Positions 1 to 11,060 are shown, counted from the first letter of the stretch. The stretch is 64,000 nucleotides of DNA from Notamacropus eugenii (GCF_028372415.1 NC_092878.1:70573830-70637829); one strand, 5' to 3'. Made by a program: numbers and translations. Notes: generated from the letters alone by a model not told the origin.

Positions 1-640
1 AAAATAAAAAAGCGTGGTCTGGGGCTGTCTAATTGAACCCATCTGCTTTGGCGATTAATAGAGAAAGCCTTCAGAAGCTGACAAAAAGCTAAAGTTATCA
101 GATTTTTTCTCCCTTAAGTATATTTCATTGACATATGGCAATAGAAGTTTTCTTATTTCTCCTAGTATAAGGTTTCACGTTGCTCTAATAACTCACCTGC
201 ATTACACCCAAATCTGACATGGCACCAGTAGTATAATGTGCTAACTAAATGCCAAAACATGAAAAAAAGTGATGGTTAGGAAAGGAATTGGAGGTCATCA
301 AATTCATCTTTGCCTCGGGATTGCTCTCAGGATATTTTCAGGTTTCCCGAGCTCTTCTTAGGAATGTGTAAGTTTTCTCATTTTTAGTAGCAATGGAGTA
401 TTATTGAAGACTGTCTTTCTTGTGGTATGTCTATTATATCTAGTTCTGGTTAGAGAATATCAGAACTTCAAACAAAATCCACAGTGTGAAAATTTTTCTA
501 GTGAGGCAAATCATATACCATTCGTTAGTATGCCCTCAAATTTTCTTCATCAATATCAATAACCAAATCAATTTACAACCCAAGATTCATGAAAAAGGAC
601 ATGTCGATCATTTATTCTTTGACCCTGTTATCATTCTCTT
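1..640. other. No gene or recognised repeat
   Basis: AT-rich sequence without a convincing reading frame. Short ORFs here lack any recognisable protein similarity. Its 3' part may be the decayed upstream portion of the L2 fragment that follows. Confidence 0.5.
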
Positions 641-830
641 TGACTGTCCATCATTCTCCCTGTGCAAAGTACCCCTCACTGGTACTGCTTTCCTTCAAGG
701 CCTGGATTATGTCACTCGATTATATTTGTGTCCCCAGTATTTAGCATAGGGACTGGATATAAAGAATGCTTAATAAATATTTTTTTAAACATATACATTC
801 AATCATTCACTTATTCATTCATCATCTGGT
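641..830 (+). repeat. L2 LINE 3' end, sense
   Basis: The segment ends with the typical L2 3' layout: a 'cccagtatttagcatag' stretch, then 'aatgcttaataaat', then repeated 'attcattc/attcac' units. In L2 this is the noncoding 3' terminus, so nothing is expected to be translated. Strongly diverged. Confidence 0.5.
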
Positions 831-1085
831 GCCAAACTCCTAGTAATGGGTCCCTCTGAATTTAACTAGATTGGTCTTTAAAATGTAGGCAATTGTTGAA
901 CCTCTCAAGATTTTCTACCTCAAGATGGACAGTCAGAGCTTGAATTCTGCTGGCCCTCCAGAACTTATGATCACTATGGCAGATACTACAATGAAACATT
1001 GGAGTTAAACCTTAATGGAAGTCTAATGAAGAGGATTCAACTTCAGTAGCTCAAAGGTCTGATGGACCATCTATAGAATTTGTTT
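831..1085. other. No gene or recognised repeat
   Basis: Unassigned sequence between an L2 3' end and a microsatellite. No reading frame of note. Confidence 0.4.
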
Positions 1086-1275
1086 ATCAGTGTGTGTGTA
1101 TGCATATACATATATATACACATATGTGTGACTATGTCCATCAATATCTGAATTTATACATAATAGATATATATAATAAATAGAGCTATATCTATAATTA
1201 TTTCTATCATCTACAGCTACCCTTATCTATATATACCTTTATCTACATTGATAGCTATAGTCATATTTATATATT
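1086..1275. repeat. TG/TA-rich imperfect microsatellite
   Basis: Interrupted runs of TG, CATA, TATA and TATC units, beginning 'tcagtgtgtgtgtatgcata' and grading into TATATC/TATC-type units. Low-complexity repeat without coding content. Confidence 0.75.
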
Positions 1276-2419
1276 GTACAGACAGTAAATGTGAAAAAGT
1301 TGAGTCCAGACAATAGGAGGAAGAGAATTGATCAGATTAATTATCAGGAAATCACAAAGCTCCTTCAGTGAAGCCAAAGTTTACCCAGGAACAAAAGCTC
1401 ATCTTTTTAACACCAATATTTTACTTTTGTGTGTGTGTAAGACAATGAGACAAGGAACACAATAGTCTGATGAATTAAGAATGAATAGCATAGAGACGAT
1501 AATACACAGCCTAAAATTTATGACCAGTGAGAAATTTTCAGTAAGAAGAGAAGAAATATCAGGCAAAGGATTACTAAAAAAAAAAAAAAAAAAAAAAAAA
1601 GGAGATACACGAGTCATAACTGAGGGATATGGATAAACACATGGATTGCTCAAATGTTCCATACATATCCTCACAGTGTTACGAGAATGTCAAGAAGTTC
1701 TATAACATGTTGAGTGTACCCCTTTGATAATAGCAATGTCATGGATAAGAGTTGCAGATGGTGAGCAGGCATGGATAGGTTGTGACCTGTATCATTGCAC
1801 GGAATATCTAAATTGATGCACTCACCACTCCATTTAAGGATAAGAGTTTGTGACCTAAGAAGTAAAAAGGAACAAAAGGATAATGTGTTCAAACTTTATT
1901 TTAAAGTGATTAGGGATTAAAATTCATAGGTGGGGTTGAGAAGGATTCTTATTAGATGTAAATATGATTAACAAATTATTTTTTAAACTGGTACTTCCAT
2001 TCCTATGTGACATTATTCTTTGATCTTCAACTACAATTTTTTTAGTGTGGCAATGGTATTGTCATCTGATGATACATTTAAATGGAACATTAAACAAGAT
2101 TTTTTTTTCTAATTTGACTGCTTTCTTTTTTTGTTCAATATGCCTCTTGATTTAAAAATGGTGAGAAAGTTAATCAGGAGGAAAAAAAGACCATTATATC
2201 TTTCTATTTATAAGAGTAACAGCCACATGTTTCTTTAAGACTAGTAAGTCATACTATAATAGACCTCTGTCACTTATTCTGTTTGCTCACTAATGAGATG
2301 AAGAAACCAATACAGAGGAAGCAAAGAATTTGGGGGTGGGAGAAAGCATTTGGAAAGCATCTTCTATAGTTATCAGGCCATCATATTTAGAATTCTTTTT
2401 TTCATAAAATCTTTCCTAG
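1276..2419. other. No gene or recognised repeat
   Basis: AT-rich sequence interrupted by an A25 run. ORFs on the minus strand include an artefactual poly-Phe stretch from that run. I recognise no repeat family, although 2100-2200 resembles heavily decayed L1. Confidence 0.4.
1576..1600 (+). repeat. A25 homopolymer
   Basis: Uninterrupted adenine run. It could be the polyA tail of a retroposed sequence, but I see no recognisable body directly upstream and no clear target-site duplication. Confidence 0.85.
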
Positions 2420-3500
2420 CAGGAAACTGAGAAAGAATTTTTATGCCAAGTTTCTCTGATAAAGGGTTCATTTCTCAAATATATAGGGAATTGAGCCAAA
2501 TTTACAAAAATAAGAGACATTCCCTAATTGATAAATGCTTAAAATATATGAACATTTTCCAAAAGAAATCAGAGCTATCAATAGTTACATGAACATTTGT
2601 TATAAATCACTTAGAAAAATGCAAATTAAAACAACTATGAATTTCTACCTCATACCTATCAAATTAACTAACTTTAAAGAAAAGAACAATCTCAAATTCT
2701 GGAAGGGATGTGGAGAAATAGGGATAACCAATGCATTGTTGATGGAGTTGTGACATAGTCCAACAATTCTGGAGAACTATTAGAAACAATTCCCAAAGGA
2801 CTATCAAACTGTACATCCTTTTTGACCCAGCAATAAAACTACTAAGTCTGTATCCCAAAGAGATCAGAGAAAAAGGGGGAAAAATCCTCTATATGTACAA
2901 ATATACACACATATATGTGTGTGTGCCTGTGTGCAGCAGTTCTTTTTTTGTGATGGAATAAATTGGAAATTGAGAGCATATCCATCCATTGAGAAATGAC
3001 TGAAAAAGTTGTGGTATAAGATTGTGTGTGTAAGAAGGGACAAGGGGGATGGTTTCAGTGGGAAAAAAACTTGGAAGGACATATATGAAATGGTTCAAAG
3101 TGAAATGAACAAATTCAGAAGATTATACACAGTAAAATCAAGATCGTAATGATTATCAACTGTGAAAGACTTAGCTGCTCTGATAAATACGACTCACAAT
3201 AGTTCCAAAGAACTTATGAAAAATGCCATCCACCTCCAGAAAGAGAGCTGATGATGTTGAGTTCAGATTGAAACATACTTTTTTCCCCTCACTTTCATTA
3301 TGTTTCTTGTTTTTTTCTTGTTCTTTCATTTGTTTGTTTTTTAACATGGCTAATATGGAAGTATGTTTTGGATGATTTTGCATGTATAACTGATATCATA
3401 TTGCTTACTTTCTCAACGGATTGGGGAGGGAAAATAATGTGGAAGATAATGTGAAACTCATTTCTTAAAAAAATAAATGTTAAATTTAATTAATTTGATG
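2420..3500 (+). mobile_element. L1 3' end (ORF2 C-terminus and 3' UTR), 5'-truncated
   Basis: The copy begins near 'gaaactgagaaagaattttt' and runs through the L1 block encoding KMQIKTT and a following WKGCGE-like motif (about 2616-2720). It continues through 'tttttgacccagcaataaaa', the 'aattctggagaactatt' region and the 'gattatcaactgtgaaagac' segment. It ends with a T-rich 3' UTR, 'ggattggggagggaaaat' and an A-rich tail near 3466-3485. The frame is broken many times, for example the stop after 'LLMEL' near 2750. The rest of ORF2 (endonuclease and reverse transcriptase) is missing. Truncated, dead copy. Confidence 0.85.
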
Positions 3501-3970
3501 AACACAGAAAAAAATAATCTTCTTATCACTCTAACTTTCAGTACTTTCTTTCCCCTATGAATTCATTCTATGTATTATATGCAATACTCATTTGCCACAA
3601 ATTATATACTGCTTGTGATAGATGCTTTAACATATTGCCTTGTTAAATTTAAGCTAAATGTTATTTGGATGATAAATTTTAGCTTTTGTATCATTAAATT
3701 CATGTATTATTTAGTTTTTTTATCTATAAATCTTGTCTCATCTGAAACGTGATTTTTTTAAAAAAACCAAGACAATATATCCTATACTGAATTTATCAAT
3801 GTTCATTGGATATTTTCACTCAGTCATGAAAAAAATATTTACTGAGCATTCCCTAGAATTTTTTTTTTCAAATAAGCAAGTGGAGAAAGCCTATAAAGGT
3901 TTTTTAATGCTAAGTTCTCTTAAAAGTTCTGAGAGACTGACACTGGAATCATGTCTCAATCAATCAATCT
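3501..3970. other. No gene or recognised repeat
   Basis: AT-rich stretch between an L1 tail and an antisense L2. Short ORFs only. Confidence 0.4.
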
Positions 3971-4290
3971 GAATTTAAGCACTGGTTATTTGTCAGGCAC
4001 TCTGCTAAGTGCTGAAGATAAAATGCAAAATTGAAACAATCCCTGCTCTAAAAGGTCTTCATTCTACTATAGCTACACAATATGTTCACAGATTGATAGG
4101 TACAGGATATATACAAAATTAAATACGTAGTAAGGAAGAGCATGAATGATAGGGAATCAGGAAAGGCCTATGAGATGGTGGTATTTAAACTTTACTTTAA
4201 AAGGATAAAGTGGTTCCAACAGGCAATGAACATAGGAGTGTATTGGTAAATATTTAACATCTGGATCTTTTAAAAAATGGTACCATGTAT
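3971..4290 (-). repeat. L2 LINE 3' region, antisense
   Basis: Shows the antisense L2 terminus: 'tgtcaggcactctgctaagt', then the 'ccctgctctaaaaggtcttc' block and the 'ggaaaggcctatgagatgg' block. It is interrupted at about 4295 by an L1 3' UTR fragment. L2 resumes past 4607, so this is the proximal piece of one long antisense L2. Confidence 0.7.
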
Positions 4291-4294
4291 TAAC

Positions 4295-4606
4295 ACTTTA
4301 TTCATTTTAAATTTATTTATATTTTACTTTTTAAAATTTTGAGCTCTAAATTCTTTCCCTCTGTCAGTCAAGCCTTCCTCCCCATTGAGAAGAAAAGCAA
4401 TCTGATACCCATTTTACATTTTAAGTCATGCAAAATATATTTTCGTATTAGCTATGTTGCAAAAAATATTGAGAAAGAGGGAAAAATATGCCTCAGTCTG
4501 CACTCAAAGTCATCAGTATTTTTCAAAGTGAGTCTGAAGTTGTGAATCATTGTATTTATCAGAGTAGTTAAGTCTTTCACAGTTGAAAGGTGAAATTAAT
4601 GAAGTG
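4295..4606 (-). mobile_element. L1 3' UTR fragment, antisense
   Basis: Antisense marsupial-type L1 3' end: an AT-rich 'aaatttatttatatttta' tail, then 'gagctctaaattctttccct', 'gcaatctgatacccatttta' and 'aagtctttcacagttgaa'. Flanked by L2 on both sides, which implies insertion into the older L2. Confidence 0.65.
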
Positions 4607-5214
4607 AAATAGCACAGAGAAATTAGTAAGTAAAATAATATAGAGCAAAAATAGAAGAAGGTCAAGGACAGAGCTAGTGGTTACTTACAATTAGCACAAC
4701 ATGGGTGAAGATTCATCAAAGGAGACTGAAGAATGATCACACAAGAGAATTATTAGGAGAATGGAGTGTCACCAAAATCCAAAGAAGAGGGAATATCCAG
4801 AAGGAGAAAGTGATTTATAGGGTTAAAAACTACAGAGTTCAAGAAAGATGAGGCCTGAGACAAGAAGATAAAGCAATTACATTTGGTAAGCACAGATCAA
4901 TGGTAACTTTAGAGGGAATATTTTCAGCCAATGAAGATGTAAAAGGTGAATTTCAAAAGGTTTAGAAGGTGAGAGAAGAGTAAATAGAGGTACCAAGTAC
5001 AAATTACATTCTCAGTGATTTTAGCCACATAGAGATATAGGATGATAGCTAGCAGTGGTAGTAAGGTCATATGAGTTTTGTTTTGTTTTTAATTAAGGTA
5101 GAGATGGATGTCTTTGTTGGTAGCAGAGAAAAAGCAGAGTGGAGAGAGAGAAAGTAAAGATAAATGATGGATGGGGTTATGAGGGATGGGCAAGAAGGGG
5201 GAGGAATAAGGATT
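4607..5214 (-). repeat. L2 ORF2 (reverse-transcriptase end) remnant, antisense
   Basis: Read on the plus strand this shows the antisense L2 series 'tggtaactttagagggaat', then 'tttcagccaatgaagatgt', then 'tagccacatagagatatagg', then 'gatgatagctagcagtgg'. In intact L2 these encode the downstream part of the reverse transcriptase on the opposite strand. No open frame survives. Interrupted by a MIR at 5215-5455. Confidence 0.55.
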
Positions 5215-5455
5215 TATATAAGGCCAATATGCTAAGTCCTCTACAAATATTATATCATGTCTGATCTTAACAATAACTCTGTGATATGGGCTCCTCTATT
5301 AGTCCCATTTTACCATGAAGAAAAGTGAGACAAACAAAAGTTAAGTGACCTGACCAGGGTCACACTGCAAGTAAGTATCCGAGGTAAGATTTGAACTCAA
5401 ATCTTCATGACTTAAGGCCTATCATGCTATCCACTACACTACCAAGTTGGCTTAG
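5215..5455 (-). repeat. MIR-type tRNA SINE, antisense
   Basis: Contains 'ctaagtcctctacaaatatt', a 'cccattttaccatgaagaaa' block, 'ttaagtgacctgaccagggt' and a reversed B-box region 'gatttgaactcaaatctt'. It ends 'ctatccactacactaccaa', the tRNA-like head. Inserted in the antisense L2. Confidence 0.75.
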
Positions 5456-6160
5456 TGAGAATAAGAAAGGTAGTAGAGATAATCTACTGAAGAAGTTAGG
5501 AAGGGATCAAACCAAGAAAGTAAGTAGACAGGCCTTTTCATTCAAGAGTGGTGTGAAGAAAGAGATAATGGGAGAATATTAAGTCATAAAATGAAAGGGA
5601 GCAGAGAAGAAGGAGCTCTTGATGAATAACTTCATTTTTTCCCTTAAATATATTGTGAGACCCTTGTCTAATAGTGTGTGGTGGATAGAAGAAAAAGAGT
5701 ACTATGGAATGTTTTATAAAGATGAGAATTTTTGGAACAGCTACTGGGGAGATCACAACAGAACACTTCCCTTTCTTCAGTGAGGCCATAGTTGAGGTTA
5801 AATAATATAATTTTGTGGTAGAACCAATTAGGGGGGCATCACAATTTTTTCTAACTCTTTTCAGAAGCACACTAATAGGAACAAAGGAAGTAGATGGTAG
5901 AAGTGATCTAAGCTTGGGTTTGGTAAAATATGATCAGAGGCAGGAAAAGGAGGCAAGGAATTCAAGAGAATAGTGTAGAGTTGAGTTGGTTCCCCAAGGA
6001 GTAAAGACAGGGAAGGGAAAAGTATAGCCAGTGCAATGGTAATGATCTAATGAAATGAGGAAGTCAAGAAAATGGTTGTCATATGCAGGATAAAGAACAA
6101 GGTTGGGGTCATAACACAGAGGGAAAGACAGAGTGCTATTACATGATGATAATTACAAAG
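5456..6160 (-). repeat. L2 ORF2 remnant, antisense (continuation)
   Basis: L2 resumes after the MIR. The best-matching block is about 5900-6110: 'gggtttggtaaaatatgatc', 'ggcaaggaattcaagagaat', 'gagttgagttggttcccc'. This is the region upstream of the reverse-transcriptase end of L2. It contains no usable reading frame. Confidence 0.5.
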
Positions 6161-6369
6161 ACATTTCAAATGTCATGAACTTAGATATCCAATTCTTTTG
6201 AGTCCCTCTTGTTCACTCTTTATCACTTCATAAAATCTTTCCCTTAGTTTTAATATTCCTTATATCTATAATTTCTTATAACATAATGATATGTCATGGC
6301 ATAAGTATATGAAAATTTATTTGGCTGGCTTATGTTATAAGAATTTCAGTCACTATGCAGTAGAGATGA

Positions 6370-6570
6370 CATATTGTAGTGGATAAATAGTTATCTTTAC
6401 AGTCATAAAAACCTGTGGGAATGTCAATACATTAGTCAAGTAATTTAATTTCTTAGTGCCAAAAGGCAATTATCTTAGACTTTAAGTTCCAGAAAAATTA
6501 TCTGTGAGTTTTCTCATTAGGAGTTCCTTATACCATTGAAATCATACATCCAGTTCCAATACATCTACAC
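6370..6570 (+). repeat. tRNA-headed SINE, diverged
   Basis: Reads as a SINE in sense: 'tgtagtggataaatagttat', 'gtcaagtaatttaatttctt', then a tail 'ttagactttaagttccag' and 'ctcattaggagttccttata'. The same tail type appears at 61890-62010, so it is a distinct SINE subfamily in this window. Confidence 0.6.
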
Positions 6571-6584
6571 AGGAATAGATCTAT

Positions 6585-6830
6585 CAGGTGGTGCAGTGAA
6601 GAGAGTGCTGACATTGGATTCAGGAGAACCTGAATTCAAATGCACCCTCAGATACTTCCTAGCTGTGTGACCCTGGGCAAATCACTTAAGTCTGTTTGCT
6701 TCAGTTTCCTTATCTGTAAAATAAGCCACAGAAGGAAATGGCAAAGCAATCTAGTATCTTTGCCAAGAAAATCCCAAATGGGGTCTTAAAGAGTTGGATG
6801 TTACTGAAACAACTCAACAAAGACACAACA
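6585..6830 (+). repeat. tRNA-derived SINE (marsupial type), sense
   Basis: Head 'caggtggtgcagtgaagaga' carries the A-box region and 'gaacctgaattcaaatgc' the B-box region. Then come 'gctgtgtgaccctgggcaaa', 'tcagtttccttatctgtaaa', the tail 'ggaaatggcaaagcaatcta' and 'ccaaatggggtcttaaagag'. It ends in a 'cacaacaac'-like stretch. Related copies lie at 34386, 43712, 58670 and 61095. Confidence 0.85.
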
Positions 6831-6899
6831 ACCTTTGTGAAGACATAGAAGCTTTATCTTATTCACATTTACACTAAATATTACATGTATTGATGTGTA

Positions 6900-7045
6900 T
6901 TGTATTGCCTCCTAATTTAGTCATTAGTCCCTTGAAGTCATGAATACTATTTTCTTTGCCTCTGTAACTCCATTAGAATCTAACACAATTATTTTAATGG
7001 TACATATCCAGTAGTTGCTTGTTGAATGAATATGTGGCTTTACTC
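6900..7045 (+). repeat. L2 LINE 3' end, sense
   Basis: Contains 'ttagtcccttgaagtcatga' and ends 'gtagttgcttgttgaatgaa', the standard L2 3' terminus. Too diverged to delimit accurately at its 5' side. Confidence 0.5.
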
Positions 7046-7369
7046 TAATTTTCAGAACAATTATGACTAGTGCTACTAAATTATATAGAAAGATCTTCAT
7101 GGGGAAAAAAGATTCAGGTCTCATCAACACTTTAAAAAAGTCTTCTCTTGATACCTTTATCCAACCCAATTCCTATTGCATCTCTTTTTTTTCCTTTAAT
7201 TCACTATTAATCATCTTGATATATTTGTCTACATACATCTATTGTCTGTACTTTTATCTACTGACTTATTTTTTCTATCCCTTTCCTTCCCTTCTGTCCC
7301 ATTCCATTCCATTCTCATACATTCTATTTTAATACTATTAAGCATCTCTATGTTTCCACTCTACTCATA
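7046..7369. other. No gene or recognised repeat
   Basis: Pyrimidine-rich, low-complexity interval. The 89-codon ORF (7063-7332) is compositionally biased and resembles no protein I recognise. Confidence 0.4.
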
Positions 7370-7925
7370 TTGTCATCAGCCTAATGCAAGCCTTAATTTC
7401 TAGCTCACTAAACAATGCAACAAAATATTCATGGATCCTCATATCTCCACTCTCTTCCTACTCTTTTCCATGCTTCATCCTGTTACCAGAATAATATTCC
7501 TTAATTTGAGATCTGAATATGTCAGATGAGGTTTTATGGAAAATGTTTTTTAAACCTTAGACAAATATTTACAAAGATTTATCACTATCATCATCATTTT
7601 TGTCATTCTTCTCAAAAACCTTTGGTGATTTTTAGTTACCTACCAAATGAAACTTAAAACTTTTGCACCTGGAATCCAAGGACCTCCATAATATGGCAAA
7701 ATTTCATATTGCCATGCTTAATTTATGTTATTTTCTTCCTTATACACTACAATCTAGTCACATTGTACTATTCTCTTTCTATCTCTAAGAAGTAGTCTTC
7801 ACTCTTCAAATATTTTGCTTTTACTCATACTATGTCATCTCTTACACATAATCTTTAGCTCTTTCTATTGAATTTCTAACTATTGGTTTATTGAATTCTT
7901 AACGTTAGAGCCCAATAGAAATGTA
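7370..7925 (+). repeat. L2 LINE, 3' half, sense
   Basis: Carries the L2 series 'ctttggtgatttttagttac', 'aaatgaaacttaaaactttt', 'tggaatccaaggacctccat' and 'acactacaatctagtcacat'. These correspond to the region just upstream of the L2 3' end. Many indels. Confidence 0.55.
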
Positions 7926-7974
7926 ATTTTCTTCATGACATTCTAATCAATTTATCCTATCAGAGATTTAGAGC

Positions 7975-8143
7975 TATACAAGACCCTGCAGGTCACCGAG
8001 TCTAACTCTTCATTTAATGGATGTGGAAGGGAGACCAAGAGAGGATAAGTAATTTGCTCAAGGTCACTTAGGTAACACAGGAAAAGAGAGAGGACTTGCA
8101 CCCAGGCCCTCCAACTCTAATACATTTTCCACTGTACCACTAT
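7975..8143 (-). repeat. MIR-like tRNA SINE, antisense
   Basis: 'aggtcaccgagtctaactct', then 'agtaatttgctcaaggtcac' and 'gacttgcacccaggccctcc', ending 'ttttccactgtaccac', the reversed tRNA-like head. It abuts the 3' target duplication of the first HAL1. Confidence 0.7.
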
Positions 8144-8690
8144 CATTGCAACAAGCATCTATTTATTTATTTATTTTTAAATTTATTTATTTAACTCAAC
8201 ATTTATCTTCACAAAATTTTGGGTTCCAAATTTTCTCCCCATTTGTCCCCTCCCCCCACCCCAAAATACCAAACATTCTAATTGCCCCTATCACCAATCT
8301 GCCCTCTCTTCTATCATCCCTCCCTTCCCTTGTCCCCATCTTCTCTTTTGTTCTGTAGGGCCAGATAACTTTCTGTACCCCATCACCTGTGGTTCTTATT
8401 TGCTAGTATCAAGAACAGTACTGGACAGTTGTGCCTAAAACTTTGAGTTCCAACTTCTCTTCATCCCTCTCTCCCCACCCATTCCCTTCGGAAAGGCAAG
8501 CAATTCCATATAGGCCATATCTGTGTAGTTTTGCAAATGACTTCCATAATAGTCGTTGTGTAAGACTAACTATATTTCCCTCCATCTTATCCTGCCCCCC
8601 ATTGCTTCTGTTCTCTCTTTTGATCCTGTTCCTCCCCAAGAGTGTTGACTTCAGGTTGCTCCCTCCTCCCATTGCCTTCTCTTCCATCAT

Positions 8691-8721
8691 CCCCCCTACC
8701 CTGCTTATCCCCTTCTCCCCC
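8691..8721 (-). other. Predicted G-quadruplex in HAL1 copy 1 3' UTR
   Basis: On the plus strand the tract is C6-TA-C3-TGCTTAT-C4-TTCT-C5. The minus (element-sense) strand therefore has four G runs of at least 3 with loops of 2-7, a canonical G-quadruplex pattern. G-rich polypurine tracts are a known trait of L1 3' UTRs. Confidence 0.6.
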
Positions 8722-8999
8722 ATTTTCCTGTATTGTAAGATAGATTTTCATACCAAAATGAGTGTGCATTTTATTCCTTCCTTTAGTCGAATGTGATGAG
8801 AGTAAACTTCATGTTTTTCTCTCACCTCTCCTCTTTTTCCCTCCACTAAAAAGTCTTTTGCTTGCCTCCTTATGAGAGAGAATTTGTCCCATTCCATTTC
8901 TCCCTTTCTCCTCCCAATATATTTCTCCCTCACCCCTTAATTTCATTTTTTAAAGATATGATCCCATCCTATTTAATTCACTCTGTGCTCTCTGTCTCT

Positions 9000-9042
9000 G
9001 TGTGTGTGCGTGTGTATGTGTGTGTGTATGTGTATGTGTGTA
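9000..9042. repeat. TG-rich microsatellite in HAL1 copy 1 3' UTR
   Basis: Interrupted TG/TATG run beginning 'gtgtgtgtgcgtgtgtatgt'. A microsatellite occupies the same place in copies 2 and 3, just before a conserved 'taatcccacc' (copies 1 and 2). Confidence 0.85.
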
Positions 9043-9176
9043 ATCCCACCAACTACCCAGATACTGAAAAGTTTCAAGAGTTACAAATATTGTCTTTCCA
9101 TGTAGGAATGTAAACAGTTTAACTTTAGTAAGTCCCTTATGACTTCTCTTTACTGTTTACCTTTTCATGCTTCTCT

Positions 9177-10107
9177 TCATTCTTGTGTTTGAAAGTCAAA
9201 TTTTCTTTTCAGCTCTGGTCTTTTCATCAAGAATGCTTGAAAGTGCTCGATTTCATTGAAAGACCAATTTTTCCCCTGACTTATTATACTCAGTTTTGCT
9301 GGGTAGGTGATTCTTGGTTTTAGTCCTAGTTCCTTTGACTTGTGGAATGTCATGTTCCACGCCCTTCGATCCCTTAATATAGAAGCTGCTAGATCTTGTG
9401 TTATCCTGATTGTATTTCCACAATACTTGAATTGTTTCTTTCTAGCTGCTTGCAATATTGTCTCCTTGATCAGGGAAGCTCTCGAATTTGGCCACAGTGT
9501 TCCTAGGAGTTTCTCTTTTTTGGATCTCTTTCAGGTGGTGATCAGTGGATTTCTTGAATACTTATTTTGCCCTCTGATTCTAGAATATCAGGGCTGTTTT
9601 CCTTGATAATTTCATGAAAGATGATGTCTAGGCTCTTTTCTTGATCAAGGCTTTCAGTTAGTCCCATAATTTTTAAATTGTCTCTCCTAGATCTATTTTC
9701 CAGGTCAGAGTTATTTTTCCAAAGAGATATTTCACATTATCTTCCATTTTTTCATTCTTTTGGTTTTGTTTTGTGATTTCTTGGTTTCTCATAAAGTCAT
9801 TAGCCTCCATCTGTTCCATTCTAATTTTTAAAGAATTATTTTCTTCAGTGAGCTTTTGAACCTCCTTTTCCATTTGGCTAATTCTACTTTTTAAAGCATT
9901 CTTTTCCTCATTGGCTTTTTGAACCTCTTTTGCCAATTGAATTAGCCTATTTTTCAAGTTGTTATTTTCTTCAGCATTTTTTTGGGTCTCCTTTAGCAAG
10001 GTGTTGACGTGGTTTTCATGCTTTTCTTGCATCTCTCTCATTTCTCTTCCCAGTTTTTCCTCTACCTCTCTAACTTGATTTTCAAAATCCTTTTTGAGCT
10101 CTTCCAT
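9177..10107 (-). pseudogene. HAL1 copy 1 ORF1 (L1 ORF1p-like), frameshifted
   Basis: L1 ORF1p is an RNA-binding trimeric chaperone of L1 ribonucleoproteins. Two frames are seen. The N-terminal frame (9673-10107) starts MEELKKDFENQVREVEEKLG and is an E/K/N-rich heptad coiled coil ending near the linker. The C-terminal frame (9177-9455) contains AARKKQFKYCGNTIRITQDL and the C-terminal domain ending TQE. The RRM-like middle (about 9456-9672) is broken by frameshifts. Compared with copy 2 it lacks the premature stop (CGA at the equivalent codon) but carries frameshifts instead. Confidence 0.85.
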
Positions 10108-10942
10108 GGCCTGAGCCCACTGAATATTTATATGGCATGTTTGGGATACAGAAGCCTTGACTTCTATGTCTTTCCCTGATGGTAAGCATTGTTCTTCCTC
10201 ATCTGAAAGGATGGGAAGAGATATCTGTTAACCAAGAAAGTAACCTTCTATGGTCTTATTTTTTTTTCCCTTTTCTGGGCATTTTCCCAGCCAGTTACTT
10301 GACTTCTGACTTTCATCTCCACACCCACCTCGCCTCCAGTTCTGCCCAGCTACTGCTTGGGGGCTGAGATTCAAATGCTACTTCCCAGCCTCAGGGCTTT
10401 CCGTGGCGGCAGGGCTGCTATTCAGTGTGAAATTAAATTCAGGTGCTCAGGTCTGGGCAGGGCTGCCACTGGGGGATTAGTTCTTTCAGAGGGTTTACAA
10501 AGAGACCTTCAGCAATGGATCCAAGCTCCTGCCTGCTTTGGGAGCCCTTGTCTGCTGCTGCCTCTACTGCTGCCGCCTCTACTGCTGCCTCCCGAGGGGG
10601 CCTGAGTTATGGAGATACCCTGCTCCCCTCTCAGCAAGCTGAAAAGACCCTCTCACTGACCTTTGGCACCTGTGGGTGGAGGGACCTGCACAGCTGCTGG
10701 AGATTCTGTCCCTGAAGCCTCAGATCTGCTCCCCTTGGTGCTGCGCTGCCAAGGCAGGGCTGGGCCCTGCTCTGGGTCTAGTGAGTGAGGGACCTTTCCT
10801 GTCAGATTTTCAGGTCTCTCTGGAACAGAAGTCTCCTCCACTCCATTGTTCTGTGGCTTCTGATCCTCCAGAATTTGTTGGAAGTTCTTCTTTACCGGTA
10901 TTTTATGGGTTAGGAGCTAGCATATGTGTATCTTTCTACTCC

Positions 10943-10951
10943 GCCATCTTG
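10943..10951 (-). promoter_or_regulatory. YY1-like site at HAL1 5' end
   Basis: The minus strand reads CAAGATGGC about 10 bases inside the element's 5' end. The same motif at the same place in human L1 is a YY1 site that sets the transcription start. The function here is inferred from that homology; the copy is otherwise dead. Confidence 0.5.
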
Positions 10952-10961
10952 GCTCCTCCCC

Positions 10962-11060
10962 CATGGCAACAAGCATTTGTTAAGTACCTGTCATGGGTAA
11001 GACATCATGCTGGGCACTGGGGCCACAAGGAAAGAGCCCTTGACTTCAAGAAATTTATAT
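10962..11060 (-). repeat. L2 LINE 3' end, antisense (HAL1 target)
   Basis: 'caagcatttgttaagtacct', then 'catgctgggcactggggcca' and 'gagcccttgacttcaagaaa'. This is the antisense L2 terminus that received HAL1 copy 1; its first bases are duplicated on the other side at 8144-8158. Confidence 0.65.

Larger units (their letters stand above)
8159..10961 (-). mobile_element. HAL1 (half-L1) element, copy 1, full length
   Basis: L1-related retroelement that has a 5' UTR (about 10108-10961), ORF1 (9177-10107) and a 3' UTR (about 8159-9176) but no endonuclease or reverse transcriptase. Flanks match over about 15 bp with one mismatch: 'cattgcaacaagcat' at 8144-8158 and 'catggcaacaagcat' at 10962-10976. 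They are a target-site duplication. The 5' terminus on the minus strand reads GGGGGAGGAGCCAAGATGGC, essentially the human L1 start, so the copy is probably complete. The low-coordinate AT-rich end (TTATTTATTT repeats) is the decayed polyA tail. It split an antisense L2 3' end. Retrotransposition would have required L1 ORF2 protein in trans. Confidence 0.85.

Noticed and set aside
6585-6650. tRNA gene
   Set aside because: A- and B-box-like sequence belongs to a SINE head; no acceptor-stem pairing or terminator after a 72-base body.
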